Shown here: one piece after another, positions 1 through 13,100 of the stretch
Layout of the letters: each line of letters opens with the position of its first letter
Numbering within the stretch: position 1 is the stretch's first letter
Origin: Casuarius casuarius
Lineage: Eukaryota; Chordata; Aves; Casuariiformes; Casuariidae
DNA: 64,000 nucleotides
Assembly (NCBI GenBank): GCA_003342895.1
Contig: PTFA01000369.1
Span: forward strand, 551,829-615,828
Reading direction: 5' to 3'
Notes under the pieces: model-generated
The model's input: only the letters and a program-made list of their open reading frames with translations
Databases searched by the model: none
What the model was told of the DNA's origin: nothing
Made by a program: the position numbers and the translations under genes

Positions 1-1562
1 TTGTCACCTGCAGAGTCTCTGGAACATGATCTGCAGGTAGCAGGCATAGGGCAAGCTGTGCCAACAATTTGAGCTCTTTACCCCATGTGGGATATAGGGC
101 TCCCTGAAAGCTCTTCAGCTTTCTCAGGTCTCTATTTCTGTTTGTTTGGTTTTGTCTGCAATTTCCTGCCTATTTTCATCCTCTCTCCACATAACTTTTT
201 TTGAGCTTCCTGTGTAATGTAAAGAAGCAAGCTGTCTTTGTAGTTTGCAGAAGCCATTTAAACTCTTCAAGCTTAGCCTTTACATTCAACAGCTGGGGTA
301 AAGCAGGAAAACCTCAGTACGTGGTTTCTAAATTTATCTTTAAAACATCTTTCTGGAATTTTGTACATGTTGTGGGTAAAGATACATATCTACAGTGAAG
401 GTGATGAAGTTTTAAATTTAGACAGAGACTTTGGTTTTCTTTTTTCAGCAGTGAAAAAAATATAGTGACAGCATTGATTCAGGGGACAATGGGGAAATAT
501 GTTTTTCCAAGTGAAAGAAGTGAGGATAAAATTTATTGCCCAACTTAGAAGCTATAAATAGGTTTCCCTTTTATACTGCAGAGCCAAAATCTAACAGTGA
601 CATCAAATGAAATTTTACCCATGCCATTTCTTTTGCAACGAAGGGCATTGTCACTTTCTGGGCTGAGGTACCTCTGGTCCCGAACATTCAGAGAAGGGAA
701 CAATATCAGTGCGCTGTTCAAGGATCATGTTATGTTGTATTCTGTTGCTAAAGCTCCACCCAACATGTTTTTGTTCTACCACATACAAGCCAGTAGTTTT
801 GTTTTATTTTTCTAAAAATAAACCTTCATTATTTTTCTTCAAATTATTAATCCTCTATTTTTTCCCCTTATCATTAGCCATGAATCCTGATGTAGAACAG
901 GAGTTTTTCTTGGATTATGATGATCTCTGCATTCTATATAACTGAAAAGGACACTTGTAAGGTAGTTTTCATAATTTTCTATCTTGTTTTTCCTGGAAAC
1001 TTGAAAGTGTAATCAGATTCTTTAGTTTTATTTTTACCTCTTAATATGTACTTCCTCTGGTTTCTTTTTATAGGTGATGTAAGGATTTTATTTCAATAAA
1101 TTATTTTCAATAAATCTAGTTAGGAAGCTCTTCAGACTTAGTTCTAAGCAATAAAAAAAATGTAGCAGTAGTTACATGAGTCAAATTTCACTTCAAAGAA
1201 TTCCTTAAAACCAAACTGCATATTTCTGATCTGCGTGTTCCCTGTGCTTGAAATGGAATCTAAATGCCTTGAGTGTAAATTAAAAATAGCAAACTGTACC
1301 TATGTAAAGGTCAAAAGCTTGACCACAGAATTACTGACAGTGTTTCCTTCAGACCTATTGTCTTTCCAGATTTGGAGAGAATTTAAAACTTTCTTTTCTG
1401 TTGAAATTACCACTGCCAGTAGAACATCTAGAAAACTTAACATGTTAAATCTTTTGCTCACCTTTCTCAGGATCTTTATTGTCTGAAATGGATTTCCACT
1501 CAGGAAAAAGGACCGTACTGTATAAAATGTAATTTCTCTGACTTTCCATTTCTGTACACAAA

Positions 1563-1595
1563 TTTCCAATTGGAAATTTCCATTTCCAATGGAAA
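1563..1595. repeat. Two adjacent short inverted repeats
   Basis: Positions 1,563-1,576 form a perfect 14-bp palindrome (TTTCCAATTGGAAA). It is followed directly by an 8-bp inverted repeat (TTTCCATT at 1,577-1,584 and AATGGAAA at 1,588-1,595) around a 3-nt spacer. The two units share the TTTCCA/TGGAAA motif and may come from a local duplication. No function is evident. Confidence 0.75.
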
Positions 1596-1961
1596 GGCAC
1601 TTAACATTGATAGACTAGGCTGCTGTGTGTTTTTTCTTTTTTTTTCCTATTTAAAAATATGTATTAAATAGTAGCCTAAGACTATTTGGAGGCTGGATAC
1701 TGTATATCTTTTCAAAATAATGAAGCCCCACAGTGCATGAGTAAGGTACTAGGTAGTTTGGCAATACCAGTATTAGGTAATGATAATGAACTATGTCTAT
1801 GTTCCAAATACAGTAAAGTGAAAGGGCAGAGGTTTCTGTTTGCACCTGCCAGCAACTTCAGGAAGTTCTCTTCTTTTTCTGAAAAGTCAATACAGATGTG
1901 GTGGTTGATTGCAGCTTCTTACCCAGTCATGAGTGCAACCTCTCTCACAGATCCTGAAAGA

Positions 1962-2032
1962 ATGGAAGGTAGAATGGAAGAATTTGAATGGAAGAATTTG
2001 AGGTAGAATTTGAATGGAAGGATTTGAGGTAG
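1962..2032. repeat. 26-bp tandem repeat with a degenerate leader
   Basis: Two adjacent 26-bp units at 1,981-2,006 and 2,007-2,032 differ at one base. The GAATGGAAG core also recurs just upstream (from about 1,962). This is a small minisatellite-like expansion in noncoding DNA. It could vary in length between individuals. Confidence 0.8.
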
Positions 2033-3341
2033 ACAAGTCACGTAAAAATCATATTGGTACTGTTAGTTATATCCTGCATCCTAGGACTGGGATGAGGAGA
2101 AGGCGCCTTCCTGGCTTTTGTGGGTTCCTCTGGGTATAGGAAACATTCTAACAATGCTTTATAAATCCTGATTGCTTTTCCCTTCTTCCTGTCTTGAACA
2201 TCCTAAAAATACAGCCTATATTCTATTGCTGTTATAGATTCAGAGTCATTTCACTGTCAGCTAAATACACAGGCAGTGTTACACCTATCAATGTAACTGA
2301 GACCTCAATTTGTCAAGTAAATATTAATCTGGACAATTTTCCACAATGTGTATGGTCACACGTAACAGAGCCCTGCTAGTCTTTTGTGCAAATAAGATTA
2401 TGTACACAAGACACATGTATTATCACCGGAAGCGTACTGTGCATTTACAGGAGACTATTTTAACATATATCTAGTGTATTGTACTCTTTTATAGACCTGG
2501 TTGCTGACTTTAAAATAAAGACATTTTAGTTAACTTGCCTAAAGTTTGGAAATTACCATTTCTGTGTACATATTTTGGCGACAAATATAAATTGTCCGAG
2601 AGGTGATTGTAGGGTATGTTACTTAGTATTCTGCAGACAAAAATGAGCCTGGTCACTCCATGTTTTCAGCTGACTGGACACAAGTTGTCAAAGATACAGA
2701 AGCTACCTAACAATATTTAAGATGACAACATGCTTCAGGTGGCAAGCCCTGTTCAAACACAACACCATGCTATCTGGAAAGATTGCAAGGCTTGTTAACC
2801 TGACCACAGTACCATGTAAAATGTGGCTCTGCCATTTCCTATTTTGCTCTGAGCATATTCAGACATGAGACACCCTGGATAGCTACATTTTGAAATACAA
2901 TTGTGAATACAAAATACTCAGCTGGGAGGAAGGCATGGACAAGGAAACCACAATTCAAGCTGTTGTCTGCTCTGTTTACACAGTCAACTGACTTCAGTAA
3001 ATGAGGAGCAGAATGAAGTCCTAGGGCCTGAATCTGTGCTCTCCTCCTGGAGCACAATCAAATGCTGGAGTGAGCAGCATCAAGCAGGACTGAAGAACTA
3101 TTTGGACTTGTTTAGATGCACACCTTCAATAAGCTGCAGCTTTGAGGTAGATCTGCATAAATCTCTTCCTCTAAAGCAATCACCCCCAAAAGACCAAAGA
3201 GCTTTTTTAGATTTATATGCTAGGTTTTATCAGAACAGAAACTAGAAGAACACACTTTTAAACTGGAGAAAAATTAAAACAGCAAGGGAACACAGAACAG
3301 AACTTGAGAATTTGTAAACAAATCTTCCATCTCTGTGTCAT

Positions 3342-3434
3342 AGCAGAGCAGGCCTCCCCATTCAATCTTGGTTTCAGACTAGTCACTAAGTTGTTAGTCT
3401 GAAACCAAGACTGGACGGGGAGGCCTGCTCTGCT
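3342..3434. repeat. Long hairpin-forming inverted repeat
   Basis: The left arm 3,342-3,380 and right arm 3,396-3,434 are reverse complements at 36 of 39 positions, around a 15-nt loop. The three mismatches lie together in the middle of the arm and are all transitions. Arm similarity stops abruptly at the outer ends. A transcript of either strand would fold into a roughly 40-bp stem, in the size range of a small-RNA precursor. It might instead be the remains of a small inverted-repeat element or of a snap-back duplication. No known microRNA was recognised in the arms. Confidence 0.85.
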
Positions 3435-6400
3435 AGAACACAAAGATGGTTAAGCCACACTGCCCTCTCTGAATCCCTGCGAAAGGTTTTTGTTTCCTCT
3501 CCTCTTGTTTTGGCTATGTTTTGGCAGGCTAACCCCTGCTCTACTCAGGAGATGCTCAGTTATGTTTGTTCTGCCAGTTCCTTGCTGGTTATGGCTCTTC
3601 AGTTTTCTCTTCTGTCTGCCCTTTTCCACACCTGGGAATCTTCTCTCCTCTGTACATGTCCATGAGTTTCCAGAGAAGGCACCATCTCCAGCAAGAGGAT
3701 GACCTAGTGTGCTGCAGCTAGGCAAAGAGAGTTCTTGTCTGCTGTCTTGCCACACACTTTTGAAGGAATGTAACAGAGAAACTCAACAACCCCCATATCC
3801 CCTAAAAATCCCCAAACTCTTAATACAATTAGTCTTTTTTTAATTAAAAAAGAGTTAAAACAAAATGAAGACTGCAATCTGAGTTATAGAAATATGCCAA
3901 AGCCTAATGTAGCTGAGCATGTGTACCATTACCATACATATTGGTACACCTGAGAGTTTTCTTCTCGGCTGGAGCACAGAACACATGGAGTTAGTAGCAC
4001 TGTAAGGCAGACAGTAAAAGCAAAAGCAAACTCCTTTCCAAACTTCACTATATTGTCCCTTTTCCCCCACATTTACGCATTCTAAAGTCGTGTTTTCTGG
4101 GCTGTCATCATGTTAGGTCCTGTAGGTGTTTAAGCTCTGATCTTGTATACCTGCGGCTCCCAAAAGGACCTAGGCAAGGTGTCAAAACCCTGGAACAGGA
4201 GGTATTGAGATATGGCCCATGTTCAGCATTTGATGGTGTCTGTTTAGCATTCTGACTCATTAGTACCACATTCTGAGAACTCAGCTCATGAGGTCTGCAA
4301 ATTCTGCATTATACCACATGCGCAAGTCACCTAATCTGAGTCCTACAACTCTTAACCCCAGTCAAAGACAAACAAATGAATAAAACTTCCAAATTTATCA
4401 GAAACCAATTCAGCAGTAGCAAGTGCAAGGACATGGTCTTAAGAACTAAATCTTCTATAAAAAGAGACATCATCTGTTTAAAAACTGTTTTCAGACAGGT
4501 TAACTTAAACTAGAACAGCTATGGGAAAATCTTGGTAAATTATAGGATTGGAGATTAAGGAGATTAAGGTTCTACTTTACACATTCAAGTATGTTCTCTC
4601 CACCTGTGTTTTGTCCTAAACAAGGCAGTCTGGGACTGAAAATCATATACCTGCATCAGTACAGAAGTGAGCCTGGACTGTTCCTTGCCAGTGTTACTAG
4701 GTCCTGAGAGGCAGGACTAAACAGATATCTTAAGCACATCTTAAGGACTAAACACACAGAGATCTGCCTGGCTTCAAGCCCAGATCTGCCTCGGGTTCAG
4801 ATGGCCCAGAGCACAGACCAAGCAAAACCACTGTTTCCTTTTCCCTGTAGGTCATACCTGAAGAGAATTTGGCTTGTTTAACCTAGAAAAACAAAGGCCA
4901 AGAGAGAGGACATTTATACTTTAAATATATCAAGCATGTAAACATTAGAGACAAACATCTGTTTAAGCTTAAAGTTAACATTGGATCAAACACAGACAGG
5001 CAAAGACTGGATTCAGATAAACAGGTTTGGATATGAGAACAGGAAGGAAAACCAGTCTTTCAGTGGGAATTGCTCGCAGCTGGGGAGGAGATGGCAGAAG
5101 ATGACAAGGGAGGACAAAGCTGTATTAAGGCTATCTAATCAGACTGTAGTTAGGGGTGAATCAAGGGCCATTAAGAAAAAACAAAAAGGAAATAAGAAGA
5201 TGATAAAGGGTAAGGCAACAAAAGACCAACCTGTTCATTGTTTAAAGTCTGGCCGCTCTAATCAATAGACATACTTTGCTAGGACTACAGCTAGAGAGAC
5301 ACAGAAGTGGTGGGCCTATAAAAAAGCATCACTCTGTAGGAGAGTGTTATATGTCAGCTACTGTTCAGTGAACAAGTTTACTCATTATACTGTAGCCAGT
5401 CTGAAAAAAATAAAGCCTATTTTGCTAACAGGTGTACACATGCTGCTGCAAACAGAGTTTCATATTCTAAAATCCTTGTTTCCTTAGGCTAATCAGGGTT
5501 TCATTGCTTTGAAAAGTTTCAGTGGTTAATCTGTAAATATATATATATTTTTAACTTACCTTCAAAAAAGAACTGATGACTCAAACAGGCCATAGTTTGT
5601 ACCCAAGTCCTAGTTAAAGCAGAGAAGCAATATTGTGGTTCCATACTAATGGAGGTGAAAGTTTAAATTTTGTCGTGTAAGGGAAAGAAATCAGAAAGGA
5701 CAACTTATTAACTCTGATAGTCTGTTCTGTTGTGTGGCTTTTGGGAGCACCTATGAATGCTTTCCCCCAAGACACATGAAGTTCACAGGGAAAAAAATTC
5801 AACCCACTTTGGTTGGATGAAAGTGGGGATGGAGTTTCTGTTTTTCTTGTTTGGGGCTTTTACTATCTTTGGACTTGTTTTTGTTGATGGTGATGAGCTC
5901 TGGGTTGGATGTTTTCCAAGCTATTGCTTGGATGTTTTCTTTTTTCCTTTTTCACTTCATAATGTAGCTCCAGCTAGGAAGAGGCAGCATTCCCTCATTG
6001 AAAGACAGCTACTCTTTATAGTGACGTTTCTAGAAATAAAATCAAAAGTGCAGATTGAGAAAAATTGACTGGCATTACAACCTATCATTGTGATACTGCT
6101 TTTCACAGGAAATACTATCTTTAGTGAGGAAACAACTAGGCCATCCTCATTGTTTTGGCAAGTCTTTGGAAGTCTGAAAGTATGCTGGAGCACTGGGGTA
6201 TATAGATATTTTAGTGTCTATTCTTGTCATGTACTGTACTTTTTGAAGTAGCCTTAAGATAAGTATTTATATCACCAGACCAGCATAGCTACCACACTGT
6301 GAAGCATTTGGGAGAAGAATGGGAGATGCTTTATGTTTTGGACTGAGAAGAGAACTTCATAAAATATTTTTAACCTGACCCAGAGGAAGATTTATTCCAC

Positions 6401-8132
6401 TTAGACAGAGGGACCTGTACAAGACTGCATACAGCTGGGATCTATGGAACATGTCGGTGCAGAAGTTTGAGCTTTTGTGCCAGTCCTGACTAAGGGGAAT
6501 GAAGCATTAGCAAAAGGGTTGTTGACCTGTTATTAGTGCCTCCAAAAAGGCACAAAGGAGTTACAGATAGACATGCTAAAGGCCTCCAGTGCATCCCAAC
6601 AATCCACCTAAAGCAGGGAGAGAGGTCCTCAGTGAAATAAACTGTTTAGGCTTTCTGCACTAGGGAGCAGATCACACTGTCAGTCCTGTAAGCTTCTGCA
6701 GTTAACCCAATATTTATCAGATTATAGCATGTATTATTTTCTGAAATACACTGCTGTTATATATGCATATGAGAAGAAATATTTCAGTCAATGGTTAAGT
6801 GATACTGTCAGATTTTCTGTGTAGATCTATCCTGACATTGAGCTGCCAGGTACTATAAGTGTGGTGCTGAGATGCTAAGGTGACTGGGAACCTAAATCTC
6901 TAGAGAGATCCCTAACAAGTGATATGTGCTGCAGATAAACCTCTGCCAAATTCTATTCAAATGGCTAAGAGAAATTGTGAATATGATTCTAATGAAGGAA
7001 GGCTAGAGCTGCCATAATGCATGCAGGTGCAATTGCTCCAAATATCTTTTAAAATCCATTTTCCTGCCAGTGTTCATTCTTCCTTTAAACAGAAGTTAAT
7101 ACTCTGCTGACATTACTGAACTCCATCATGCTCATTATCTCAGGCTAGCATTTAGATCAGGTTTTTGGAGGTGAAAGACCAATTCATTAACTGTATTGTG
7201 TCACACAATGACTTCCTGTAGAGAGATCATAAGTCAGATGATGGGTGTCACTGCTGGAAGATAAAAGACAGCTATAAAGTAGGGAGACAAGTGGTGTAAT
7301 TCACAAAAACACAGAAAATAATAATGATAAAAATATCAAATACTCTATAGCCTTTAATTTCTTTTCATAGTTCATGTTCTAAATATATTATTTAGATAAC
7401 AGTGCATTTGAGGGATTTTTGTTTGTTAGTTTTAGAAAAAGAATGGAAGAGGTTATTGGTTGGTTAGTTCTTTTTGATTTAAAGAGAAGAAATAATATAA
7501 ATAACAAATAGTATAACAACTCCTGCAAAAATGAGTTTTAAATGGTTGTTTTAAAGCCAGAAGTGTTGAGGTGCCCATATACTAACTAGTCTTGGCTTAA
7601 AGGGAAAAAAGAGTGCTTAGAAAATTATTACTTTGTCAAAATGATAATGTTATGAAACTGTTTAAATTTTTGTTAAAGGAAAAAAAAAAGAAAAAGCTCC
7701 TAGAAGGTAGAATCCATTTATTTGACTTGATTGGGAAAAAAAAAGGCTCTGTTTCCCCAGAACAGAAAAAGAAAAATGTTTATTTGTAGAACACTCTTTG
7801 GGATAAAAGATTTTTTTAAAGACATTTTTAATAGAAAACAGATTGCTAATACTACTGATTGTTAACTGAACATGAAGCTTCTCAGTTTGCACATGGGAAA
7901 CTAACAAGTGAAAATACTTTTTTAGGTTTGTAATTGAGGTTTTTTCTAAGAGAATTTTCAAATATGAGCCTTTTCAAGTGTAATTAACAACTGCTTAACT
8001 TAAAGAACAGCTATGTCAAATAAGGAAAGCCTCTGTTAAAGAATCTGGACCTGCAGGCTCAGGTCAAGCTCCCTATACCTGTTGCTCAAGAAAACTGTGA
8101 GATCATTTTTTCCCCCCGATCTTTAAAAAGCT

Positions 8133-8151
8133 GGGGAGCGGGGGGCGGGGG
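8133..8151 (+). other. G-run cluster with G-quadruplex potential
   Basis: Three G runs of 4, 6 and 5 bases lie within 19 bases in AT-rich DNA, just before the CR1 fragment. The six-base run can be split into two tracts, so four G tracts are available for a quadruplex on the + strand. The folding is inferred from pattern only. Confidence 0.5.
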
Positions 8152-8308
8152 ATGGATTTTTAGGAATATCAGCTCTTTGTAGGCCTTCTTTATACTTCAA
8201 AGCACAAAGAACACAAGCACATTTTTTAAAGAACTTGGAAAGCATTTTTACAAAAAGTCTTTAACAATCTTTGAATAATTAATAGTCACTGAGTGCATTT
8301 GTAAGGGC

Positions 8309-9897
8309 CACATCTAGCCAGCAAAGGCTAGGGACAAGCCACTTCAGAGGAATATAGGGATGTCATCCAAGAATGCAGGGATGAGACTAGGAAGGCCAAG
8401 GCCCATTTGGAGTTTAATCTGGCAAAGGATGTCAAGAACAGCAAGAAGGGCTTCTTTAAATACATCAGCAACAAAAGGAAAACTAGGGAGAATGTGGGCC
8501 TGCTGCTGAATGGGGCAGGGGCCCTGGTGACAAAGGACACCGAGAAGGCAGAGATACTGAATGCCTTCTTTGCTTCAATCTCTACTGCTAAGACCAGCCC
8601 TCAGAAATCCCAGACCCTGAAGACCAGGGAGAAAGTCTGGAGAAAGGAAGACTTTCCCTTGGTCAAGGAGGATCAGTTTAGAGATCATTTAAGCAAACTT
8701 GACACCCACAAGTCCATGGACTGATGGGATGCACCCACGACTGCCGAGACAGCTGGCAAATGTCATTGCTAGGCCACTCTTGATTGTCTTTGAAAGGTCA
8801 TGGAGATCAGGAGAGGTGCCTGAGGACTGGAAGAGGCTAATGTCACTCCAGTCTTCAAAAAGCACAAGAAGGAGGACCCAGGGAACTATAGGCCAGTCAG
8901 CCTCACCTCCATCCCTGGAAAGGTGATGGAGCAGCTCATCCTGGATGCCATCTCTAAGCATGTGGAGGAAAAGAAGGTGATCAGGAGTAGTCAGCCTGCA
9001 TTCATGAAGGAGAAATTATGCTTAACCAATCTGATAGCCTTCTATGATGGAATGACTGTCTGGGTAGATGAGGGGAGAGCAGTGGATGTTGTCTACCTTG
9101 ACTTCAGGAAGGCTTTTGACACTGACTCCCATAACATCCTCACAGGCAAGCTCAGGAAGCGTGGGCTAGATGAGTGGACAATGAGATGGACTGAGAACTG
9201 GCTGAATGACAGAACTCAGAGGGCTGTGATCAGTGGTGCAAAGTCTAGTTGCAGGCCTGTAGCTAGCAGTGTCTCCCAGGGGTCAATACTGGGTCCAGTA
9301 TTGTTCAACTTATTCATCATGACCTGGATGAAGGCACAGAGTGCCTCCTCAGCAAGTTTGCTGATGATCCAAAACTGGGAGGAGTGGCTGATACACCACA
9401 GGGCTGTGCTGCCATTCAGAGGGACCTGGACAGGCTGGAGAGATGGGAATCTCATGAAGTTCAGCTAAGGCAAGTGCCAAGTCCTGCCACTGGGGAGGAA
9501 TAACCTCATGCAGCACCATTATAGGCTGGCGGCTGACCTGCTGGAAAGCAGCTCTGCAGAGAAGTACTGGGGGGTCCTGGTGGACAACAAGTTGATCATG
9601 AGTCAGGAGTGTGCCCTTGCAGCCAAGAAGGCCAATGGTATCCTGGGTTGCATTAGGAAGAGTGTTGCCAGAGAGGGAGGGAGGGAATCCTTCTCCTCTA
9701 CTCCGCTCTGGTGAGGCTGCATCTGGAGTACTGTGTCCAGTGCTAGGCTCCCCCAGGACAAGATAGACATGGAGCTACTGGAGTGAGTCCAGTGGAGGGC
9801 TACTAAGATGATTAAGGGACTGGAGCATCTCTCATATGGTGAAAGGCTGAGAGAGCTGGGACTGTTCAGCCTGGAGAACAGAAGACTTAGTGGGGAA
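8309..9897 (+). mobile_element. CR1-type LINE fragment, truncated at both ends
   Basis: The translated block matches, in order, the part of CR1 ORF2 after the endonuclease: a linker with FFKYISNKRKTREN, then PEDWK, then the reverse-transcriptase motifs (YLDFRKAFDT, then SQGSILGPVLFNLFI), then CALAAKKANGILGCIRKSVA, and it stops in the SLEKRRL-like region. The 5' UTR, ORF1 and endonuclease are missing, as is usual for CR1. Unusually, the 3' end with its ATTCTRTG-type tail is also missing, because similarity stops near 9,897. Boundaries are accurate to about 20 bases. A related non-LTR clade cannot be excluded, but CR1 fits best. Confidence 0.9.
8407..9714 (+). pseudogene. Decayed CR1 ORF2 reverse transcriptase
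   Basis: In a live element this segment encodes a non-LTR reverse transcriptase, which copies the element RNA at the nicked genomic target. Here the reading frame is broken. The first block runs 8,407-8,724, coding continues in another frame around 8,720-8,850, and a third frame opens at 8,923. After FNLFI, near 9,315, the frame shifts again. The F-A-D-D catalytic box (TTT GCT GAT GAT near 9,357) is therefore out of frame with the upstream palm motifs. A stop ends the third block at 9,468, and a further piece lies at 9,508-9,714. The D of the first catalytic motif (LDFRKAFD) is still visible. The copy cannot encode an active enzyme. Confidence 0.88.
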
Positions 9898-12800
9898 TCC
9901 TGCAACGTCCTTTGCTCTGTTTTTCATTTGGATTGATGCAGTCTTCACAAAACCCTTTATCATTTTTTCATCCATTTCATTTCTTCTTTTCCTCCCTCAA
10001 TCCAATTTTAGGCTGTGCTCACTTGTGGTATTTTCTGCTAGTAACAGACTGGTTGAATTTCTTGCATCAAGTAGCAGCTATGTAATTGGAGACCTAAGAG
10101 TCACTTAATATAAAGATCACTGAGAATCATAAACCATTTTCTTCTTGACCTTTTCTACCAAAACATTAGCTTCTGAGTCAGCCTGCTTTGAAGCTACAGA
10201 AGCACTCCATATTGTCTTGTTGATTTCTGACTTCAAGCAATTCTTTTCCTCCATTTCCTCTTATTTTTAGCATCTGAAGGTTGAAATTTTACAATATGCT
10301 GTTGCTCTTTTATTTTTTTAAGGGAAAAAATGTCAGCATATCAAAAGCACACTGCTTTTAGTGTGTGTCACTTGAGGTCACTGTAATTTTTTTTTATATA
10401 TCTCCTTATTGAATCATAAACCGTAGGCGCTACTAAGAATATTTTTCACAAAAGGTCTGAGATCAGTCATTTAAGACTTACATCACTGATAAGCAAAGTC
10501 CATAAAAAAATCTCTACAGGATTGGGACTAAAGATAAGCATTATCCCAAAGGTGAAGGAAGGGGTATGCAATCAGAACATAGTTTTTCTATGTGTTTTGT
10601 TATACAGATAGTGTATTTCTCAATAGATTATATAGTATTTGTAATGAAAATAACTGCACATTCACATACACGTACATTTGAATTGCTCACTTCCTCCCTC
10701 TTGCTCTGTTTAGAAGTCAGTCATAAATCTTCCAGCTGTGAAAGACTTCCTGCAGCAATGCAATCCTCTCAGACAACCATAAAATAGTTATTTGTTAGTA
10801 AGGCACACAGCTTCTAATTTCTAGGAAAATGGTTCATATCAGCTTTTCTGATCTTTCATTAGTAGAAGGCAGGGGGGTGGAGTCATTGCAGACTTATTTA
10901 GTAGATCTGGACAAACGCCATGGTAACAGCCCTACCACCTTTGGCCTCTGTATATGCAGATACTTTATGATGATATAGAGCTACAGGTGTGGATGGAGTC
11001 ACCCTCCTCACAAGATACATATAGCTGCAGCTTACAGATAGTCTGAAACACAATGTATACATTAAGAGTTAGAATGGCTCTTACTTTTTCTGTGATAATC
11101 AACACTTCTGTGTCCTGCTTCCTGGCCAAAGGGACATGCTGAATTTAATGAGCACCTGGGAGGGATGCAGTAAGCACAAAGACTTTGATAATTTTAGCAC
11201 TAACAGCCACCACAGCCTCACAATTTTGCAGAACTTTGTTCAGCTGGGCACTCTTCAAGTTGGTGTCTAATGTGATGAAGAAACTGAACATATTAAACGC
11301 TGATACAGGGCTGCTAAATTGCCACCTAGTGGTCTGGTAAGGAAGTTATGTGTCTGCTGTACTGAGCTGGACAGAAAAATAAGGCTATAGTTTTTGTATT
11401 TTGTTAAGATCTCACGGTTGGTGTTCACTGACCCTCTGCCTTTAACATGAGCAGAGTCGAGGGATGGCTGAAGACAATTTCTGAGTTGTCTCAAGGTGGG
11501 ACTGCTGGAACTCCTGGGACCGTAGGGGAAGCTTGCTCAGGACTCGAACAATGTACTGCAAGGGAATTTCTAGGCCAACCAGCTGGCCTGTGCCTAGAGA
11601 TAAGAGTCCCAGCCTATTGTCTCTGTTACGTGTTTATTTTCTTTATTTTTAGCAAGAAAACAAATAAGGTTTTTATATAGAAGAAAAAAGGTTTTCTGAC
11701 TGTTAGTAAGTTTAAAAAAATGGGATTTTTGACTTCCCAAGGTTCAACTGGCTCCAGTTTAGGAAGTAATTTGTTCTGCTGGGGTATTCTCCCACCTTCT
11801 AGTCTCACCCTGCCTGAGCCATATGTTCACCAGCATGTGTTGTTTATATAGAGCCAAGCAGATGGGAAACAACAAAGGAGCGTAAGTCAAGCAGTAAAAG
11901 TTTTGCAGTTCTGCTTTTGTGATTAGTCATGTAGGTCTGCCTGGAAGCTGCTACAAGAGACTAAAAATAACTTTCAATATGATGAGCTGCATAAGCAAAG
12001 TCTTTAGGGATTAAGGTGTCCTGAATCATCCTACCAATAATCTGCTTGGGATGTACTGGGCCCTGTATTGAAAAAGATGTTCTCAGGAGGTGGAGGCAGT
12101 AGAGGCCCTGTACTGGGAAACAATCTAGGACCAGGGGCTGCAGACTACATCTTTGGGAAAACCCATCACAATTGTTTCAGGGACAAATCGGCAAATGCTG
12201 TAATAGCAGAATCCAAATTGTTCATCTTCCTCCTCCATTCTTTCAGGTACTGGGATGCAGTACATTTACTGGTTGAGGAATAAACATCAGCCCTGGGAGA
12301 TGGGTGAGAAACCATATTGCAAATGTAAGTTCCTGGAGGTCCTGAACACTATTTAAGGGATCTCATGAGTATGGAATTGGTTTCAGGATCCTACATAATC
12401 ATAAAACTTAATCCTGACCAAACCATGTTCCCTTGCAGATCACCAGGTCCTTGATTAAGGTATCAACACTTCTCAAGTCACCTGTCCTCTCATGATGAAC
12501 TGAAAGATCCATAGGTGAGGGCCATCGCTTCCCACGTAAGGGGAAGTCACAAGGTCAGGAGAACTAGTTGAAGAAGAGAAAACAAACGGGTGGGGCAAGG
12601 AATAGGACTTGGTAACAATTTTTAAAAAATATTAAATGAGTGAAAGGAATATTGTCTTCCTACATTTCAGCTTTTGTGAATAAAGTAAAATTTACCATAT
12701 ATAGCAAAGTATTTGGTTTTGGGTTTTTTTCCTTTCAGATCACTCTGTTCCTGATTGACTTTAATCTATTTTAATACAGTCTTTTTTTCTTTGTTTTTCT

Positions 12801-13025
12801 CTTTTTTGTTTTGTGCATCAAGTACAATTCTCTTAATTTGCGTCACATCATTGTACTTTGTTTCTGTTCAGGATTAATTAATTTTAATTTGCACTCTGTT
12901 TCTCTGTTTTACACACATGATTTGCTTTTTGTTTGCTTTTGTTTTAACCACATATTGCTTTGCTAGTGTCTGACCTCACTCTTTATTAACTTCCTCACTT
13001 TTTAAAATTTCATTTAAGTTCTCTG

Positions 13026-13100
13026 TAGTTATCTATAGTTATCTATATCTATATCTATATCTATATCCATATCTCTGTAGTTATCTAATAGTTATCTATA
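13026..13100. repeat. TCTATA-type hexanucleotide microsatellite
   Basis: An imperfect array of TATCTA/TCTATA units is interrupted by GTTATC variants. It is a simple-sequence repeat likely to vary in length, with no sign of function. Confidence 0.85.

Larger units (their letters stand above)
1..8308. other. AT-rich noncoding DNA, no supported gene
   Basis: The open frames here are short, overlap in several frames and resemble no protein family I recognise. The stretch holds scattered AATAAA-like signals (for example near 2,513), short A and T runs, a 26-bp tandem repeat, a pair of small palindromes, a long hairpin and a G-run cluster, which are listed separately. It could be intergenic or intronic. 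I see no RNA gene in it. Confidence 0.7.

Noticed and set aside
4981..5268. 95-codon + strand frame rich in Lys, Gln and Arg
   Set aside because: It starts at a TTG codon, shows no domain, and its lysine-rich end comes from A-rich DNA. No promoter or splice support.
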